A DNA stretch of 29,612 nt, from positions 1-29,612 of the forward strand of contig JAXJSP010000049.1 in assembly GCA_036310005.1 (NCBI GenBank), in the 5' to 3' direction. Each line of letters opens with the position of its first letter. Position 1 is the first letter of the stretch. The notes below the pieces were generated by a model that saw only the letters and a program-made list of their open reading frames with translations, was not told the origin of the DNA and ran no database searches. Below, piece after piece: positions 14,646-22,975 of the stretch. The DNA is from JAXJSP01 sp036310005. Lineage in GTDB: Bacteria; Bacillota; Clostridia; Oscillospirales; Acutalibacteraceae. The position numbers and the translations under genes are program-made.

Positions 14646-15716
14646 ATGAGCAGAAAAAAGAATAAAGTTACTGATGTGCAGGCTGAAAATGTCAGCACTA
14701 CAAAAAATGTTCACAACCCTGAGTATCTTGTAGATATACAGCACGAAAGACTGTCCTTTTTCACACCTGCCGGTGAAGTCAAGGCATTAAATGATGTATC
14801 ATTTTATGTAAAACCGGGTGAAGTTTTAGGAATAGTCGGTGAATCAGGCAGCGGTAAGAGTGTTACTTCATATTCAATCATGGGACTTACCGCACATCCC
14901 GGAAAACTTATCGGCGGTGACATCTGGTTTAACGGACATCATATCAATGAAATGTCTGAAAAAGAACTGCAAAAAATGAGAGGAAACGAAGTATCTATCA
15001 TTTTCCAGGACCCTATGACAAGTCTTAACCCCGTATATACTATCGGCAACCAGATTCGCGAAGTTATTATGCTTCACACGAACAAGACAAGAGCCGAAGC
15101 AAATAAAAGGGCGTTGGAACTTTTAACTCTTGTAGGAATTAACGAGCCCGAAAAAAGACTAAAACAGTATCCGCACGAGTTATCGGGCGGTATGCGTCAG
15201 AGAATTATGATTGCTATTGCACTCGCTTGCGAGCCGAAACTTTTAATTGCAGACGAGCCGACTACCGCGCTTGATGTTACCATTCAGGCACAGATTTTGG
15301 AACTTATGATGGAACTGAAAGATAAACTCGGTATGGCAATTATGCTTATTACTCACGATTTGGGTGTTGTTGCCGGAATTTGTGACAGAATTGCAATAAT
15401 GTATGCCGGCAGAATTGTAGAATGCGGTACAACGGATGAAATTTTCTATAATCCGAAGCATGAATATACAAAGGGACTTTTACAAAGTATTCCGAATCTT
15501 AACGATAAAGAACATAAAAAACTCATTCCTATCGAGGGCTCTCCTGTTGATATGCTCAATCCTCCTGCAGGTTGTCCTTTCGCGCCGCGATGCAATAACT
15601 GTATGAAAATTTGTATCGACAATATGCCGCAGTACACCGACATTACCGATACTCATTACAGTTGTTGTTGGCTTTTAGACAAAGAAAAGTTTGAAAAAGA
15701 ACAGGAAGGAATTTAA
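14646..15716 (+). CDS. oppD: Oligopeptide ABC transporter ATPase OppD
   Basis: One of the two ATP-hydrolysing subunits, 356 residues. Walker A is GESGSGKS, the Q loop is IIFQDPMTSLNPVY, the ABC signature is LSGGMRQR, Walker B is LLIADEPTTALD and the switch His lies in LITHDLGVV. The C-terminal oligopeptide-type tail contains four Cys in GCPFAPRCNNCMKIC, which in related OppD/DppD proteins binds an iron-sulfur cluster. About 30 residues of extra N-terminus precede the domain. Confidence 0.95.
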   Translation: MSRKKNKVTDVQAENVSTTKNVHNPEYLVDIQHERLSFFTPAGEVKALNDVSFYVKPGEVLGIVGESGSGKSVTSYSIMGLTAHPGKLIGGDIWFNGHHINEMSEKELQKMRGNEVSIIFQDPMTSLNPVYTIGNQIREVIMLHTNKTRAEANKRALELLTLVGINEPEKRLKQYPHELSGGMRQRIMIAIALACEPKLLIADEPTTALDVTIQAQILELMMELKDKLGMAIMLITHDLGVVAGICDRIAIMYAGRIVECGTTDEIFYNPKHEYTKGLLQSIPNLNDKEHKKLIPIEGSPVDMLNPPAGCPFAPRCNNCMKICIDNMPQYTDITDTHYSCCWLLDKEKFEKEQEGI

Positions 15717-15718
15717 TA

Positions 15719-16696
15719 ATGGCAGACAAAAAACTCTTAGAAGTTGAGCATTTAAAACAGTACTTTCCTGTTTCAAGCAGCGGACTGTTTGAAAAAAAGG
15801 TTGTAAAAGCGGTTGATGATATATCATTTTTCATCAACAAAGGCGAAACATTAGGTCTTGTCGGTGAATCGGGATGCGGCAAAACCACTACCGGCAGAAC
15901 AATTCTGCGCTTACACGAACCGACAAGCGGTAAAATCATTTACGACGGTGTGGATATTACACACGCAAAAATGGAGCCTTACCGCAGAAAAATGCAGATT
16001 GTATTCCAGGACCCTTATGCAAGTCTTGACCCGAGAATGACGGTAGGAGATATTGTCGGTGAGGCTATTGACATTCATCACCTTGCCGCCAACAAAGCAG
16101 AACGCAGAGAAAGAATTATTGAACTGTTAAATTTAGTAGGTCTTAACTCTGAACACGCTAACCGCTATCCGCACGAATTTTCGGGCGGACAAAGACAGCG
16201 TGTAGGTATTGCAAGAGCGCTTGCTGTAAACCCTGAATTTATTGTATGCGACGAGCCTATTTCCGCGCTTGATGTATCAATTCAGGCACAGGTTGTAAAT
16301 ATGTTTGAGGACTTACAGCAAAAAATGGGGCTTACTTATTTGTTTATTGCCCACAACTTAAGTGTTGTCAAGCATATTTCAAACAGAATCGGCGTAATGT
16401 ATTTAGGCAAGATAGTTGAACTTGCGGACAGCGCCGAGTTGACATTTCATAATCTTCATCCGTATACAAGAAGTTTAATATCTGCAATTCCCGTAGCGGA
16501 CCCTGTTTCTAACCGCGCTACAAAGAGAATTGTACTTGAGGGAGATGTTCCGAGTCCCGTAAACCCGCCTTCGGGATGTCACTTCCGCACACGCTGTCCT
16601 TATGCCGACTCGTGTTGTGCCGAGATTGACCCTGAATTAAAAGAGGTGTCACCCGGACATTATGTTGCCTGTCATCATATTGACAAGGTGAAATAA
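15719..16696 (+). CDS. oppF: Oligopeptide ABC transporter ATPase OppF
   Basis: Second ATPase, 325 residues, two bases after oppD. Walker A GESGCGKTT, Q loop IVFQDPYASLDPR, signature FSGGQRQRVG, Walker B FIVCDEPISALD and switch His in FIAHNLSVV are all intact. The tail has the Cys motif CHFRTRCPYADSCC, comparable to OppD. The AGGAA ribosome site lies within the end of oppD, so the two are translated together. Confidence 0.95.
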   Translation: MADKKLLEVEHLKQYFPVSSSGLFEKKVVKAVDDISFFINKGETLGLVGESGCGKTTTGRTILRLHEPTSGKIIYDGVDITHAKMEPYRRKMQIVFQDPYASLDPRMTVGDIVGEAIDIHHLAANKAERRERIIELLNLVGLNSEHANRYPHEFSGGQRQRVGIARALAVNPEFIVCDEPISALDVSIQAQVVNMFEDLQQKMGLTYLFIAHNLSVVKHISNRIGVMYLGKIVELADSAELTFHNLHPYTRSLISAIPVADPVSNRATKRIVLEGDVPSPVNPPSGCHFRTRCPYADSCCAEIDPELKEVSPGHYVACHHIDKVK

Positions 16697-16718
16697 TTCC
16701 CGCTTTGTTTGTATTTTT

Positions 16719-16742
16719 ACATACTATGTGCTTTAAGTATGT
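16719..16742 (+). promoter_or_regulatory. Inverted repeat between oppF and oppA
   Basis: ACATACT and AGTATGT pair over a 10-base loop in the 77-base gap before oppA. There is no T-run, so it is not a typical terminator. It may be an mRNA-processing or stabilising hairpin that lets the binding protein be made in excess over the transporter. Confidence 0.4.
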
Positions 16743-16773
16743 ATTAATAAATATTTTAGAGGAGAAATAACTT

Positions 16774-18390
16774 ATGAAACTAAAAAGAATTCTCGCATTA
16801 GTTGCTGCATTGGTTATGGTATTCGCTTTGTTTACCGGATGCAGTAAAACAAGCAGTAGTGAGAAAATTCTCACTATTCAACTCGGTCCTAACCCGGAAA
16901 CAATCGACCCTGCTTTAAACAGTTCTGTCGATGGCGGTAATATGCTTTTATTTGCTTTTGACTGCTTACTCAACATTGATGAGAACAATGAAGTTGTTGC
17001 AGGTGCTGCGGAAACCTGGGATGTATCCGATGACGGACTTGTATGGACCTTTAATCTTCGTGAAGGTCTTAAATGGTCTGACGGTTCTGACCTTACTGCA
17101 GAAGACTTCGTTTACAGCTGGAAACGCGTTGCTGACCCGAAAACCGCTGCTCCTTACGGTGAAACCGTACTCGGAATGGTTGAAGGTTGGGATGAAGCAG
17201 TAGCAGGCAATACAGATGCTCTTAAAGTTGAAGCAAAAGATGCTAAAACATTTGTTGTTACTTTATCACATCCTTGCGCTTATTTTGACAAACTCGCTGC
17301 TTTTGCTACATTGAGCCCCGTAAACAAGGCAACAATCGAAGCAAACGGTGACGCATGGGCTATCAGCCCCGAAAGTTATATCTGTAACGGACCTTTCTAT
17401 ATTAAAGAATGGGTTTCGGGCTCTTACATTCTTTTTGCTAAAAACGAAAACTATCGCGACAAAGACAGAGTAAAACTTGACGGTATCAAGTGTTTGTTAA
17501 TTGAAGATCCTAACGCTGCTTATGCTGCTTATAAAAACGGTGAGGCTCTTATGATTAAAGATGTACCGACAGGTGAAATTTCAGCATTAAAAGAAAATTC
17601 AGATTTCTATGTTGATCCTATCATGGGTACTTACTACCTCTCGCTTAACAATACTTTAAAGCAGTTCTCCGATGCTCGCGTACGCAAGGCATTATCACTT
17701 GCTATTGACCGCGAATATGTTGCAAATACAATCATGGAGGGCACCTATTTACCTGCTGAAGGTTATGTAGGTACAGGTATTGTTGATTATGACGGTTCAC
17801 AGTTTATGGATAATGCAAACAACTCAAAACCGTACTTTGACAACAGCAATTACGAGGCTAACTTAGAAGAGGCTAAAAAGTTACTTGCAGAAGCCGGCTA
17901 TCCTAACGGAGAAGGTTTCCCGACAATCACTTATTCTACAAATGATATGGGTTATCACAAGGCTGTTGCTCAATATCTCCAGGATGCTTGGAAACAACTT
18001 GGTATTAATACAAAAGTTGATGTAGTTGAATGGGCTTCATTTACTCCTATGCGTCGTGCAGGCGATTATGAAACAAGCCGTAACGGTTGGGTTTTAGACT
18101 ACAATGACCCGTCAAACATCCTTGAACTTTTCATTTCTACAAACGGTAACAACGACGGTAAATACAACAATCCTAAATTTGATGCTTTAATGGAAAAAGC
18201 TGCTAAGGAAACAGATCCTAAAACACGCTTTGGTTATCTCCACCAGGCTGAAGATTTGATGATTGAAGATATGGCTTGTATTCCGATTGCGTATTACAGC
18301 GACTTCTATCTCCAGAGTGAAAAAATTACCGGCTCATGGCATTCACCGTACGGTTACTGGTACTTTATGTATGCAGATATCGCTGAATAA
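16774..18390 (+). CDS. oppA: Oligopeptide-binding lipoprotein OppA
   Basis: Extracellular substrate receptor of the Opp importer, 538 residues, solute-binding family 5. A lipoprotein signal (KRILALVAALVMVFALFTGC) puts the lipidated Cys at residue 23. Family features include GPNPETIDPALNSSVDGGNM after the linker, LREGLKWSDGSDLTAEDFVYSWKR split over residues 78-101, and ALSLAIDREYV near residue 308. AGAGGAG precedes the ATG. It is the last gene of the operon, in place of the first position seen in many genomes. Confidence 0.95.
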   Translation: MKLKRILALVAALVMVFALFTGCSKTSSSEKILTIQLGPNPETIDPALNSSVDGGNMLLFAFDCLLNIDENNEVVAGAAETWDVSDDGLVWTFNLREGLKWSDGSDLTAEDFVYSWKRVADPKTAAPYGETVLGMVEGWDEAVAGNTDALKVEAKDAKTFVVTLSHPCAYFDKLAAFATLSPVNKATIEANGDAWAISPESYICNGPFYIKEWVSGSYILFAKNENYRDKDRVKLDGIKCLLIEDPNAAYAAYKNGEALMIKDVPTGEISALKENSDFYVDPIMGTYYLSLNNTLKQFSDARVRKALSLAIDREYVANTIMEGTYLPAEGYVGTGIVDYDGSQFMDNANNSKPYFDNSNYEANLEEAKKLLAEAGYPNGEGFPTITYSTNDMGYHKAVAQYLQDAWKQLGINTKVDVVEWASFTPMRRAGDYETSRNGWVLDYNDPSNILELFISTNGNNDGKYNNPKFDALMEKAAKETDPKTRFGYLHQAEDLMIEDMACIPIAYYSDFYLQSEKITGSWHSPYGYWYFMYADIAE

Positions 18391-18433
18391 GCACAGCAGC
18401 GTTATCTTATCAGTTTAATAAATCTGAATAAAA

Positions 18434-18465
18434 AAGCGGCACAGCCTTTAAAGGCTGCGCCGCTT
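18434..18465. terminator. Bidirectional terminator between oppA and the HAD phosphatase
   Basis: A 12-bp stem with one A-C mismatch surrounds TTTAAA (18434-18446 with 18453-18465). On the minus strand it is followed by TTTTTTATT, a strong end for the HAD gene; on the plus strand the T-run (ACTTTT) is weaker. The 70 bases up to the HAD stop are AT-rich and hold nothing else I can name. Confidence 0.8.
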
Positions 18466-18537
18466 AACTTTTGCTGATATAATATTATAATATTGAAAAC
18501 AGACTTGTAAAATGGTACAATTTATTCATCTTAAAGT

Positions 18538-19338
18538 TTAAAGACTGTTTTGTGCCATAGTAACAATATCCCCTACACCGCCTAGTACAACACTCGGGCG
18601 GTAAGCATAAGTTTTAAGCGTTTCCAAAGTTGAAACACCCGACAGCACAAGCACGGTTGACATACCGCTTTCAAGACCTGAAATAACATCGGTGTCCATT
18701 CTGTCGCCGACCATTACAGAATCGGCAGAGTGACAGTTAAGCAGTCTTAAACCTGTTCTCATCATTAAGGGGTTGGGTTTTCCGCAAAAATAAGCCTGTG
18801 TACCCGTAGCCATTTCAATCGGTGCGATAAGTGCGCGGCAAGCCGGTGCAATACCGTTTTCGATAGGTCCCGACACATCCGAATTGGCGCCGATTAATTT
18901 TGCGCCCGACATAACTAAATTTGTGGCTTTTGTAAGTGTATCAAGAGAATAAGTGCGTCCCTCACCGACGACTACATAGTCGGGGTTTACATCATTCATT
19001 GTAATACCCGCATCATAAAGAGCATTAAGCAGTCCCGCTTCACCGATAGCGAACACGGAGCAACCGGGTGCTTGTTCCTTTAAAAATTCCGCAGTTGCCA
19101 AAGCGCTTGTGTAAAAATGTTCTTCGGGAACATCGAGTCCCATTCTTGCAAGTTTCTGATTGAGTTCTTTTGGGGCATAATTGCTGTTATTTGTCAAAAA
19201 CAAATATTCCTTTTTTTCTTTGTGCAGCCAGTTTATAAACTCTGCAACACCGGGCAATATCTGATTTCCGTGATATATTACACCATCCATATCGCAGATA
19301 AAACCGGTCTTTTTGTTAAAATCAATGTTATTTTTCAT
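18538..19338 (-). CDS. HAD-family (subfamily IIA, NagD-like) phosphatase
   Basis: A cytoplasmic phosphatase of 266 residues acting on small phosphorylated metabolites. Motif I is CDMDGVIYHG (nucleophile Asp15), motif II TNNS (near 49), and motifs III/IV are CGKPNPLMM and VMVGDRMDTD near residue 218. The C2-type cap between residues about 75 and 185 marks subfamily IIA, the group of NagD, AraL and glycerol-phosphate phosphatases. The substrate cannot be told from sequence. It is a single gene divergent from pepT and convergent with oppA. Confidence 0.88.
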   Translation of the reverse strand: MKNNIDFNKKTGFICDMDGVIYHGNQILPGVAEFINWLHKEKKEYLFLTNNSNYAPKELNQKLARMGLDVPEEHFYTSALATAEFLKEQAPGCSVFAIGEAGLLNALYDAGITMNDVNPDYVVVGEGRTYSLDTLTKATNLVMSGAKLIGANSDVSGPIENGIAPACRALIAPIEMATGTQAYFCGKPNPLMMRTGLRLLNCHSADSVMVGDRMDTDVISGLESGMSTVLVLSGVSTLETLKTYAYRPSVVLGGVGDIVTMAQNSL

Positions 19339-19388
19339 ACTTTTCTTCCTTTTTATTATACATCATTCACCTTATTATAACATAACAA

Positions 19389-19418
19389 ATTATAAAATAA
19401 CAGTAAAATCAGTGTAAA
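19389..19418 (-). promoter_or_regulatory. Possible promoter of the HAD phosphatase gene
   Basis: On the minus strand TTTACA (19413-19418) and TATAAT (19389-19394) are 18 bases apart. The region is very AT-rich, so chance matches are likely. Confidence 0.4.
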
Positions 19419-19422
19419 ATAT

Positions 19423-19449
19423 TTGACAAAAAATATGTAAATATATAAT
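19423..19449 (+). promoter_or_regulatory. pepT promoter
   Basis: A perfect TTGACA (19423-19428) precedes TATAAT (19444-19449) with a short 15-base spacer; TAATAA two bases further on gives 17. AACGGAGG follows as ribosome site. Confidence 0.65.
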
Positions 19450-19471
19450 AACAAAAAACGGAGGCAATACA

Positions 19472-20677
19472 ATGACAGTTTTAGACAGATTTTTAAAATA
19501 TGTAGCAATTCATACTTCAAGCGTTGAAGACAGCGACTCGGTGCCTTCAAACGCTGCTGAGTTTAATCTTGCAAATTTATTAAAAGAAGAGTTATTGTCG
19601 CTTAAATTAAGCAATGTTTATTTAAGCAACAAGTGTTATTTATACGCTACGCTTCCTGCAAGCGAGGGTTATGAAAACGAGAAAACAATAGGACTTATTG
19701 CGCATATTGACACCTGTCCCGATGTGTCGGGTGCAAATGTCAAACCTCATATTGTCAGGTACTCGGGTGAAGATATTGAAATCGGCAACGGGAAAAAACT
19801 TTGCAAAAGCGAGTTTGAGTGTCTTGAAAATTTAAAGGGTGAAGATTTGGTTGTAACCGACGGGACTACTCTGCTCGGCGCCGATGACAAGGCGGGAATT
19901 GCGGAAATTATGAGTGCGGTTGAATATTTGACGCTTCATCCCGAAATAAAGCACGGTGAGATTAAAATTGCTTTTACGCCCGATGAAGAAATCGGGCAAG
20001 GCGCTGACTATTTTGATATAAAAGGCTTTAACGCAGATTTTGCTTACACGGTTGACGGTGGGCAGCTCGGTGAAATTGAATATGAAAACTTTAACGCGGC
20101 ATCGGTGAAAGTTGAGATAAACGGAGCAAACATTCATCCGGGCAGTGCTAAAAACAAGATGTTAAACGCTGTGCTTCTGGCAAACGAATTTATAAATATG
20201 CTGCCACCGGCAGAAACTCCTGCACACACGGAAAAATACGAGGGCTTTTATCACATCGGCAGTATCAGCGGTAATGAGAGCAAATGTATAATTGATATGA
20301 TAGTGCGTGACCACGATTTTAACAAATTTGAAATGAGAAAATCTTTTATTAAAAATATTGCCGACTATCTGAACTCGAAATATCCGCCCGACACTTTCAT
20401 CGTCGGCATCAGCGACAGTTATTACAATATGGCGGAAAAAGTAAGGCCGCATTTTTATATAATCGACAGAGCAAAAGCGGCTTTTGAAAAGTGCAATACA
20501 GAGCCGAAAATTGTTGCAATCAGGGGCGGTACCGACGGTGCAAAACTGTCGTTTGCGGGACTTGTTTGTCCCAATATTTCAACAGGTGCTTACAATATGC
20601 ACAGCATATACGAGTTTATACCTGTATCTTCACTTGAAAAAATGACAGAGGTTATAGTAGAAATAGTAAAAGCATAA
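19472..20677 (+). CDS. pepT: Peptidase T (tripeptide aminopeptidase)
   Basis: Removes the N-terminal residue from tripeptides in the cytoplasm; M20 family, two zinc ions. The 401 residues include GLIAHIDTCPDVSG (first metal His near 78), LLGADDKAGIAEI (bridging Asp near 140), FTPDEEIGQGADYFD (Glu pair near 174), VDGGQLGEIEYENFNAA and the final RGGTDGAKLSFAGLVCPN and AYNMHSIYEF, where the last metal His lies. All are standard for PepT. Together with pepD and opp it forms a peptide-use region, but it has its own promoter and terminator. Confidence 0.96.
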   Translation: MTVLDRFLKYVAIHTSSVEDSDSVPSNAAEFNLANLLKEELLSLKLSNVYLSNKCYLYATLPASEGYENEKTIGLIAHIDTCPDVSGANVKPHIVRYSGEDIEIGNGKKLCKSEFECLENLKGEDLVVTDGTTLLGADDKAGIAEIMSAVEYLTLHPEIKHGEIKIAFTPDEEIGQGADYFDIKGFNADFAYTVDGGQLGEIEYENFNAASVKVEINGANIHPGSAKNKMLNAVLLANEFINMLPPAETPAHTEKYEGFYHIGSISGNESKCIIDMIVRDHDFNKFEMRKSFIKNIADYLNSKYPPDTFIVGISDSYYNMAEKVRPHFYIIDRAKAAFEKCNTEPKIVAIRGGTDGAKLSFAGLVCPNISTGAYNMHSIYEFIPVSSLEKMTEVIVEIVKA

Positions 20678-20710
20678 AATACAGGGTGCTGCTCAAGCAC
20701 CCTGTATTTT
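20676..20710. terminator. Shared terminator of pepT and the PPTase gene
   Basis: A perfect 15-bp stem (20676-20690 with 20696-20710) with loop GCTCA. The ends are AAAA and TTTT, so it works in both directions. The right arm is also coding sequence: it encodes the last five residues (KIQGA) of the minus-strand phosphopantetheinyl transferase, and the loop contains that gene's stop codon. Confidence 0.9.
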
Positions 20711-21160
20711 AAATTCTTCTTTATTTTTTGTGCATACGCATATATGGTAACCGTTAAAATCAAGATGCAGGAAATTCACATCTAAACTGCCTGTATCAAA
20801 ACTGTTTAAAGGCGTGTGAAGTCCTGTACCCAAATATTTTATATAACTTTCTTTTGCGGTCCAGATTCTAAAAAAGTCTTCATTTGTTTTTATGTTTTCC
20901 TTTTCTGCGGTACAAAAAAACCTGTCTTTGATTTTCAGATTAACATCCCTGATTTTTTCAATATCCACCCCGACCGGTTCGTCGCAAAAGCAGACCACAG
21001 CATAATCAAATGAATGAGAAATATTAAAATGCGGCGAATTTTCAAAATACGGTTTTGAAAATTCGTTTTTAAGCACATCGTTTTCAGACTTATTAAGTTT
21101 TAAAAAAACATTGTTCCACGCTTCGTTATGGCCGCCCTTTATTATATAAAGTTCATTCAT
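20693..21160 (-). CDS. Short Sfp-type 4'-phosphopantetheinyl transferase
   Basis: Moves 4'-phosphopantetheine from CoA to a carrier-protein serine. The core motifs are present: FNISHS near residue 46, VGVDIEKIR (magnesium Asp near 66) and FFRIWTAKESYIKYLGTGL (near 96-114). At 155 residues it is shorter than Sfp (about 220) and lacks most of the N-terminal half-domain. The ATG has GAGGTG. No carrier protein, fatty-acid or polyketide gene is near, so its target is unknown. Confidence 0.85.
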   Translation of the reverse strand: MNELYIIKGGHNEAWNNVFLKLNKSENDVLKNEFSKPYFENSPHFNISHSFDYAVVCFCDEPVGVDIEKIRDVNLKIKDRFFCTAEKENIKTNEDFFRIWTAKESYIKYLGTGLHTPLNSFDTGSLDVNFLHLDFNGYHICVCTKNKEEFKIQGA

Positions 21161-21183
21161 TTTATCACCTCGCCTGTTTTTTC

Positions 21184-21212
21184 AGTATAACAAAAACAGA
21201 ATATATTGACAA
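21184..21212 (-). promoter_or_regulatory. Promoter of the PPTase gene
   Basis: On the minus strand TTGTCA (21207-21212) and TATACT (21184-21189) are 17 bases apart, close before the gene. Confidence 0.7.
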
Positions 21213-21240
21213 CATATTTGTTTGCAATTTAAAAGTAAAA

Positions 21241-21276
21241 AAATGAGCGCTTACTGATTTAAGTAAGCACTCATTT
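21241..21276 (-). terminator. Terminator of the GH20-like gene
   Basis: AAATGAG-x-GCTTACT pairs with AGTAAGC-x-CTCATTT around a six-base loop, with one C-A mismatch. On the minus strand it directly follows the gene's stop and leads into TTTTTACTTTT. Confidence 0.75.
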
Positions 21277-21277
21277 A

Positions 21278-22918
21278 TTAATCTAAATCTTGAATTGTTG
21301 CGATTTTGCTGTAATTATTCTGAACAAAAACAAGTTCTTCTTCGAGCGTTTTGAGTTCTTCTTCCAAAGGTGAAATCTGTTTTAACTTGCCCTCGTCAAA
21401 CTCATAAATCATATCAACGACCGTTTTAAGTCTTGCCGATACGCCGCCGAGCCTTATATCAAGCACTTCAAAACCGTAACTTGAATACCATTGTTCCCAG
21501 AGTGTTCTTAAATGCTTACGCAAATATTCATTTCTCGGTATTACATAATTTACTATATCATCGCGAATTTCGAGCAATTTAATTCTGTCTTTATCGTTAT
21601 ATGCCTGTCTTAATCTTGAAGACAAGTTGCATTTTAATTCCAGCACGTCGCAAAGATAAGCATACATATGTTGTGTGTTTTTAAGTTCTAAATCACATTC
21701 TTTTGAACTGCGTTTTAATTTAGTGCTCAATGACACGTAATGAGCGGGTGTAAATACTTCATTTACCCTTTCAATATTTTCGTCATACACACCGCAAAGG
21801 ACATCGGAATACAATATAACCTTTGACATATTTGCATTTAAAAGACCTTGCTTGCTGTCCGGATAATCAATTTTTTCCTGGAGCAGCCAATCTTCGCTCG
21901 TCATACCCGTTAAAAACTTAAGTCTTGAAGTGAAAACTTTGTTTACAACGCTTTTATTAAATGCCTGTTCCGCCCAGAAAGCGAGAGTATATAAAACAGT
22001 CACCGGCGGACATTCACAACCTCCGTCATTAAATGCCGCAACAAAAACTTCCTCGACTTTTGCCTGTTTACACAAGGTAAGATTCTGCTCTGCGTTTTTA
22101 ACGGAGCGCGTGTGATTTGGAACAAAACCGATATTTTTAACAATGCTGCCTGCAAAAATCGGTTTTGCTTTTGCATCTGTCTGAACCTGTGTAATATCTT
22201 CAATGACACCATCGGTAAAGACTACCTTTGTTGCGTTTGTAGGCAATAAAATCTCACCGTTGTTTTCAATCTGAAGATGCATACCGTATCTGTCGGCAAT
22301 TTTTCCGATGCTGTCAATTTTTTCCGCATTTGTGCATTTTACAAACAGGTTTCTCGACTTAAAACATTTTTGCATAAAGTTTATAACCGCATCGTTTAGA
22401 GCGTCATCACCGCTTAGTTCAACTCCCACGATTACTTCAATGCCGAGCAAACTTGCAAACGCATCAATTTCTTTTAATTCTTCTTCGGTATATTTGCTCT
22501 TTCTGTATCCGAAAAGAGCATTTTGCTCAATAGCGAAAGCGTCTTTTAAAAGCGGATAGAAAGTATTATAACCCATAAAAGCAAGTTTAATAAGCAAATA
22601 CTTTGTAGCGCTTAAATTAAACACGCCGCCTTTGGTGTTATCAAACATAAAACCGCATTTTTTAAACTGACGAGATTCGCTTACTGTAAATTCGCTGTCG
22701 CTGTTTTGAAGAAAATGGCCGAAGCCTCTGTAAAAAGCCGAAGTGTCCGGACATGAAATATAAAGTGATTTTCTGTCATAAGTCACCTTTAAATCTTTTT
22801 CACTTTTTTGACAAAACACTTTAATACCGCTGCCTGTTTTAAATCCGTAAAACGGACTTAACATATCAAGTCCCTTTTGCAGGTTTTTATCCAGAAAAGA
22901 TGTATTTATTTTAATCAT
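21278..22918 (-). CDS. GH20-like protein (beta-hexosaminidase family) with degenerate active site
   Basis: 546 residues, no signal peptide, so cytoplasmic. The barrel start is recognisable: CGFMFDNTKGGVFN near 88, then FMGYNTFYPLLKDAFAIE and RKSKYTEEELKEIDAFASLLG, matching cytoplasmic exo-beta-N-acetylglucosaminidases of the Hex1 type. The C-terminal YGFEVLDIRLGGVSARL (about residues 484-500) is also a feature of that group. Where active enzymes carry the Asp-Glu pair (IGMDEA-like), this protein seems to read VKCTNA, with Thr and Asn in place of the acids; the usual YTED is LLKD. It may be a binding or regulatory pseudoenzyme, or a divergent hydrolase. It has its own promoter and follows thiT by 57 bases. 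Confidence 0.72.
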   Translation of the reverse strand: MIKINTSFLDKNLQKGLDMLSPFYGFKTGSGIKVFCQKSEKDLKVTYDRKSLYISCPDTSAFYRGFGHFLQNSDSEFTVSESRQFKKCGFMFDNTKGGVFNLSATKYLLIKLAFMGYNTFYPLLKDAFAIEQNALFGYRKSKYTEEELKEIDAFASLLGIEVIVGVELSGDDALNDAVINFMQKCFKSRNLFVKCTNAEKIDSIGKIADRYGMHLQIENNGEILLPTNATKVVFTDGVIEDITQVQTDAKAKPIFAGSIVKNIGFVPNHTRSVKNAEQNLTLCKQAKVEEVFVAAFNDGGCECPPVTVLYTLAFWAEQAFNKSVVNKVFTSRLKFLTGMTSEDWLLQEKIDYPDSKQGLLNANMSKVILYSDVLCGVYDENIERVNEVFTPAHYVSLSTKLKRSSKECDLELKNTQHMYAYLCDVLELKCNLSSRLRQAYNDKDRIKLLEIRDDIVNYVIPRNEYLRKHLRTLWEQWYSSYGFEVLDIRLGGVSARLKTVVDMIYEFDEGKLKQISPLEEELKTLEEELVFVQNNYSKIATIQDLD

Positions 22919-22940
22919 ATCTAACCACCTCTCAGATTAG

Positions 22941-22969
22941 ATTATATAATAAATACACTTTCTTTTCAA
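22941..22969 (-). promoter_or_regulatory. Promoter of the GH20-like gene
   Basis: On the minus strand TTGAAA (22964-22969) and TATAAT (22941-22946) are 17 bases apart in the gap after thiT; AGAGGTGG is the ribosome site. No terminator separates it from thiT. Confidence 0.75.
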
Positions 22970-22975
22970 TACAAA

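Noticed and set aside
16518..16874. 118-codon minus-strand ORF across oppF-oppA
   Set aside because: Antisense to the conserved oppF end and the oppA signal peptide; its composition is that of a shadow frame.
18467..18537. AT-rich palindrome AATATTATAATATT and promoter-like bases downstream of oppA
   Set aside because: No gene follows in either direction that needs a promoter here; expected by chance in such AT-rich DNA.
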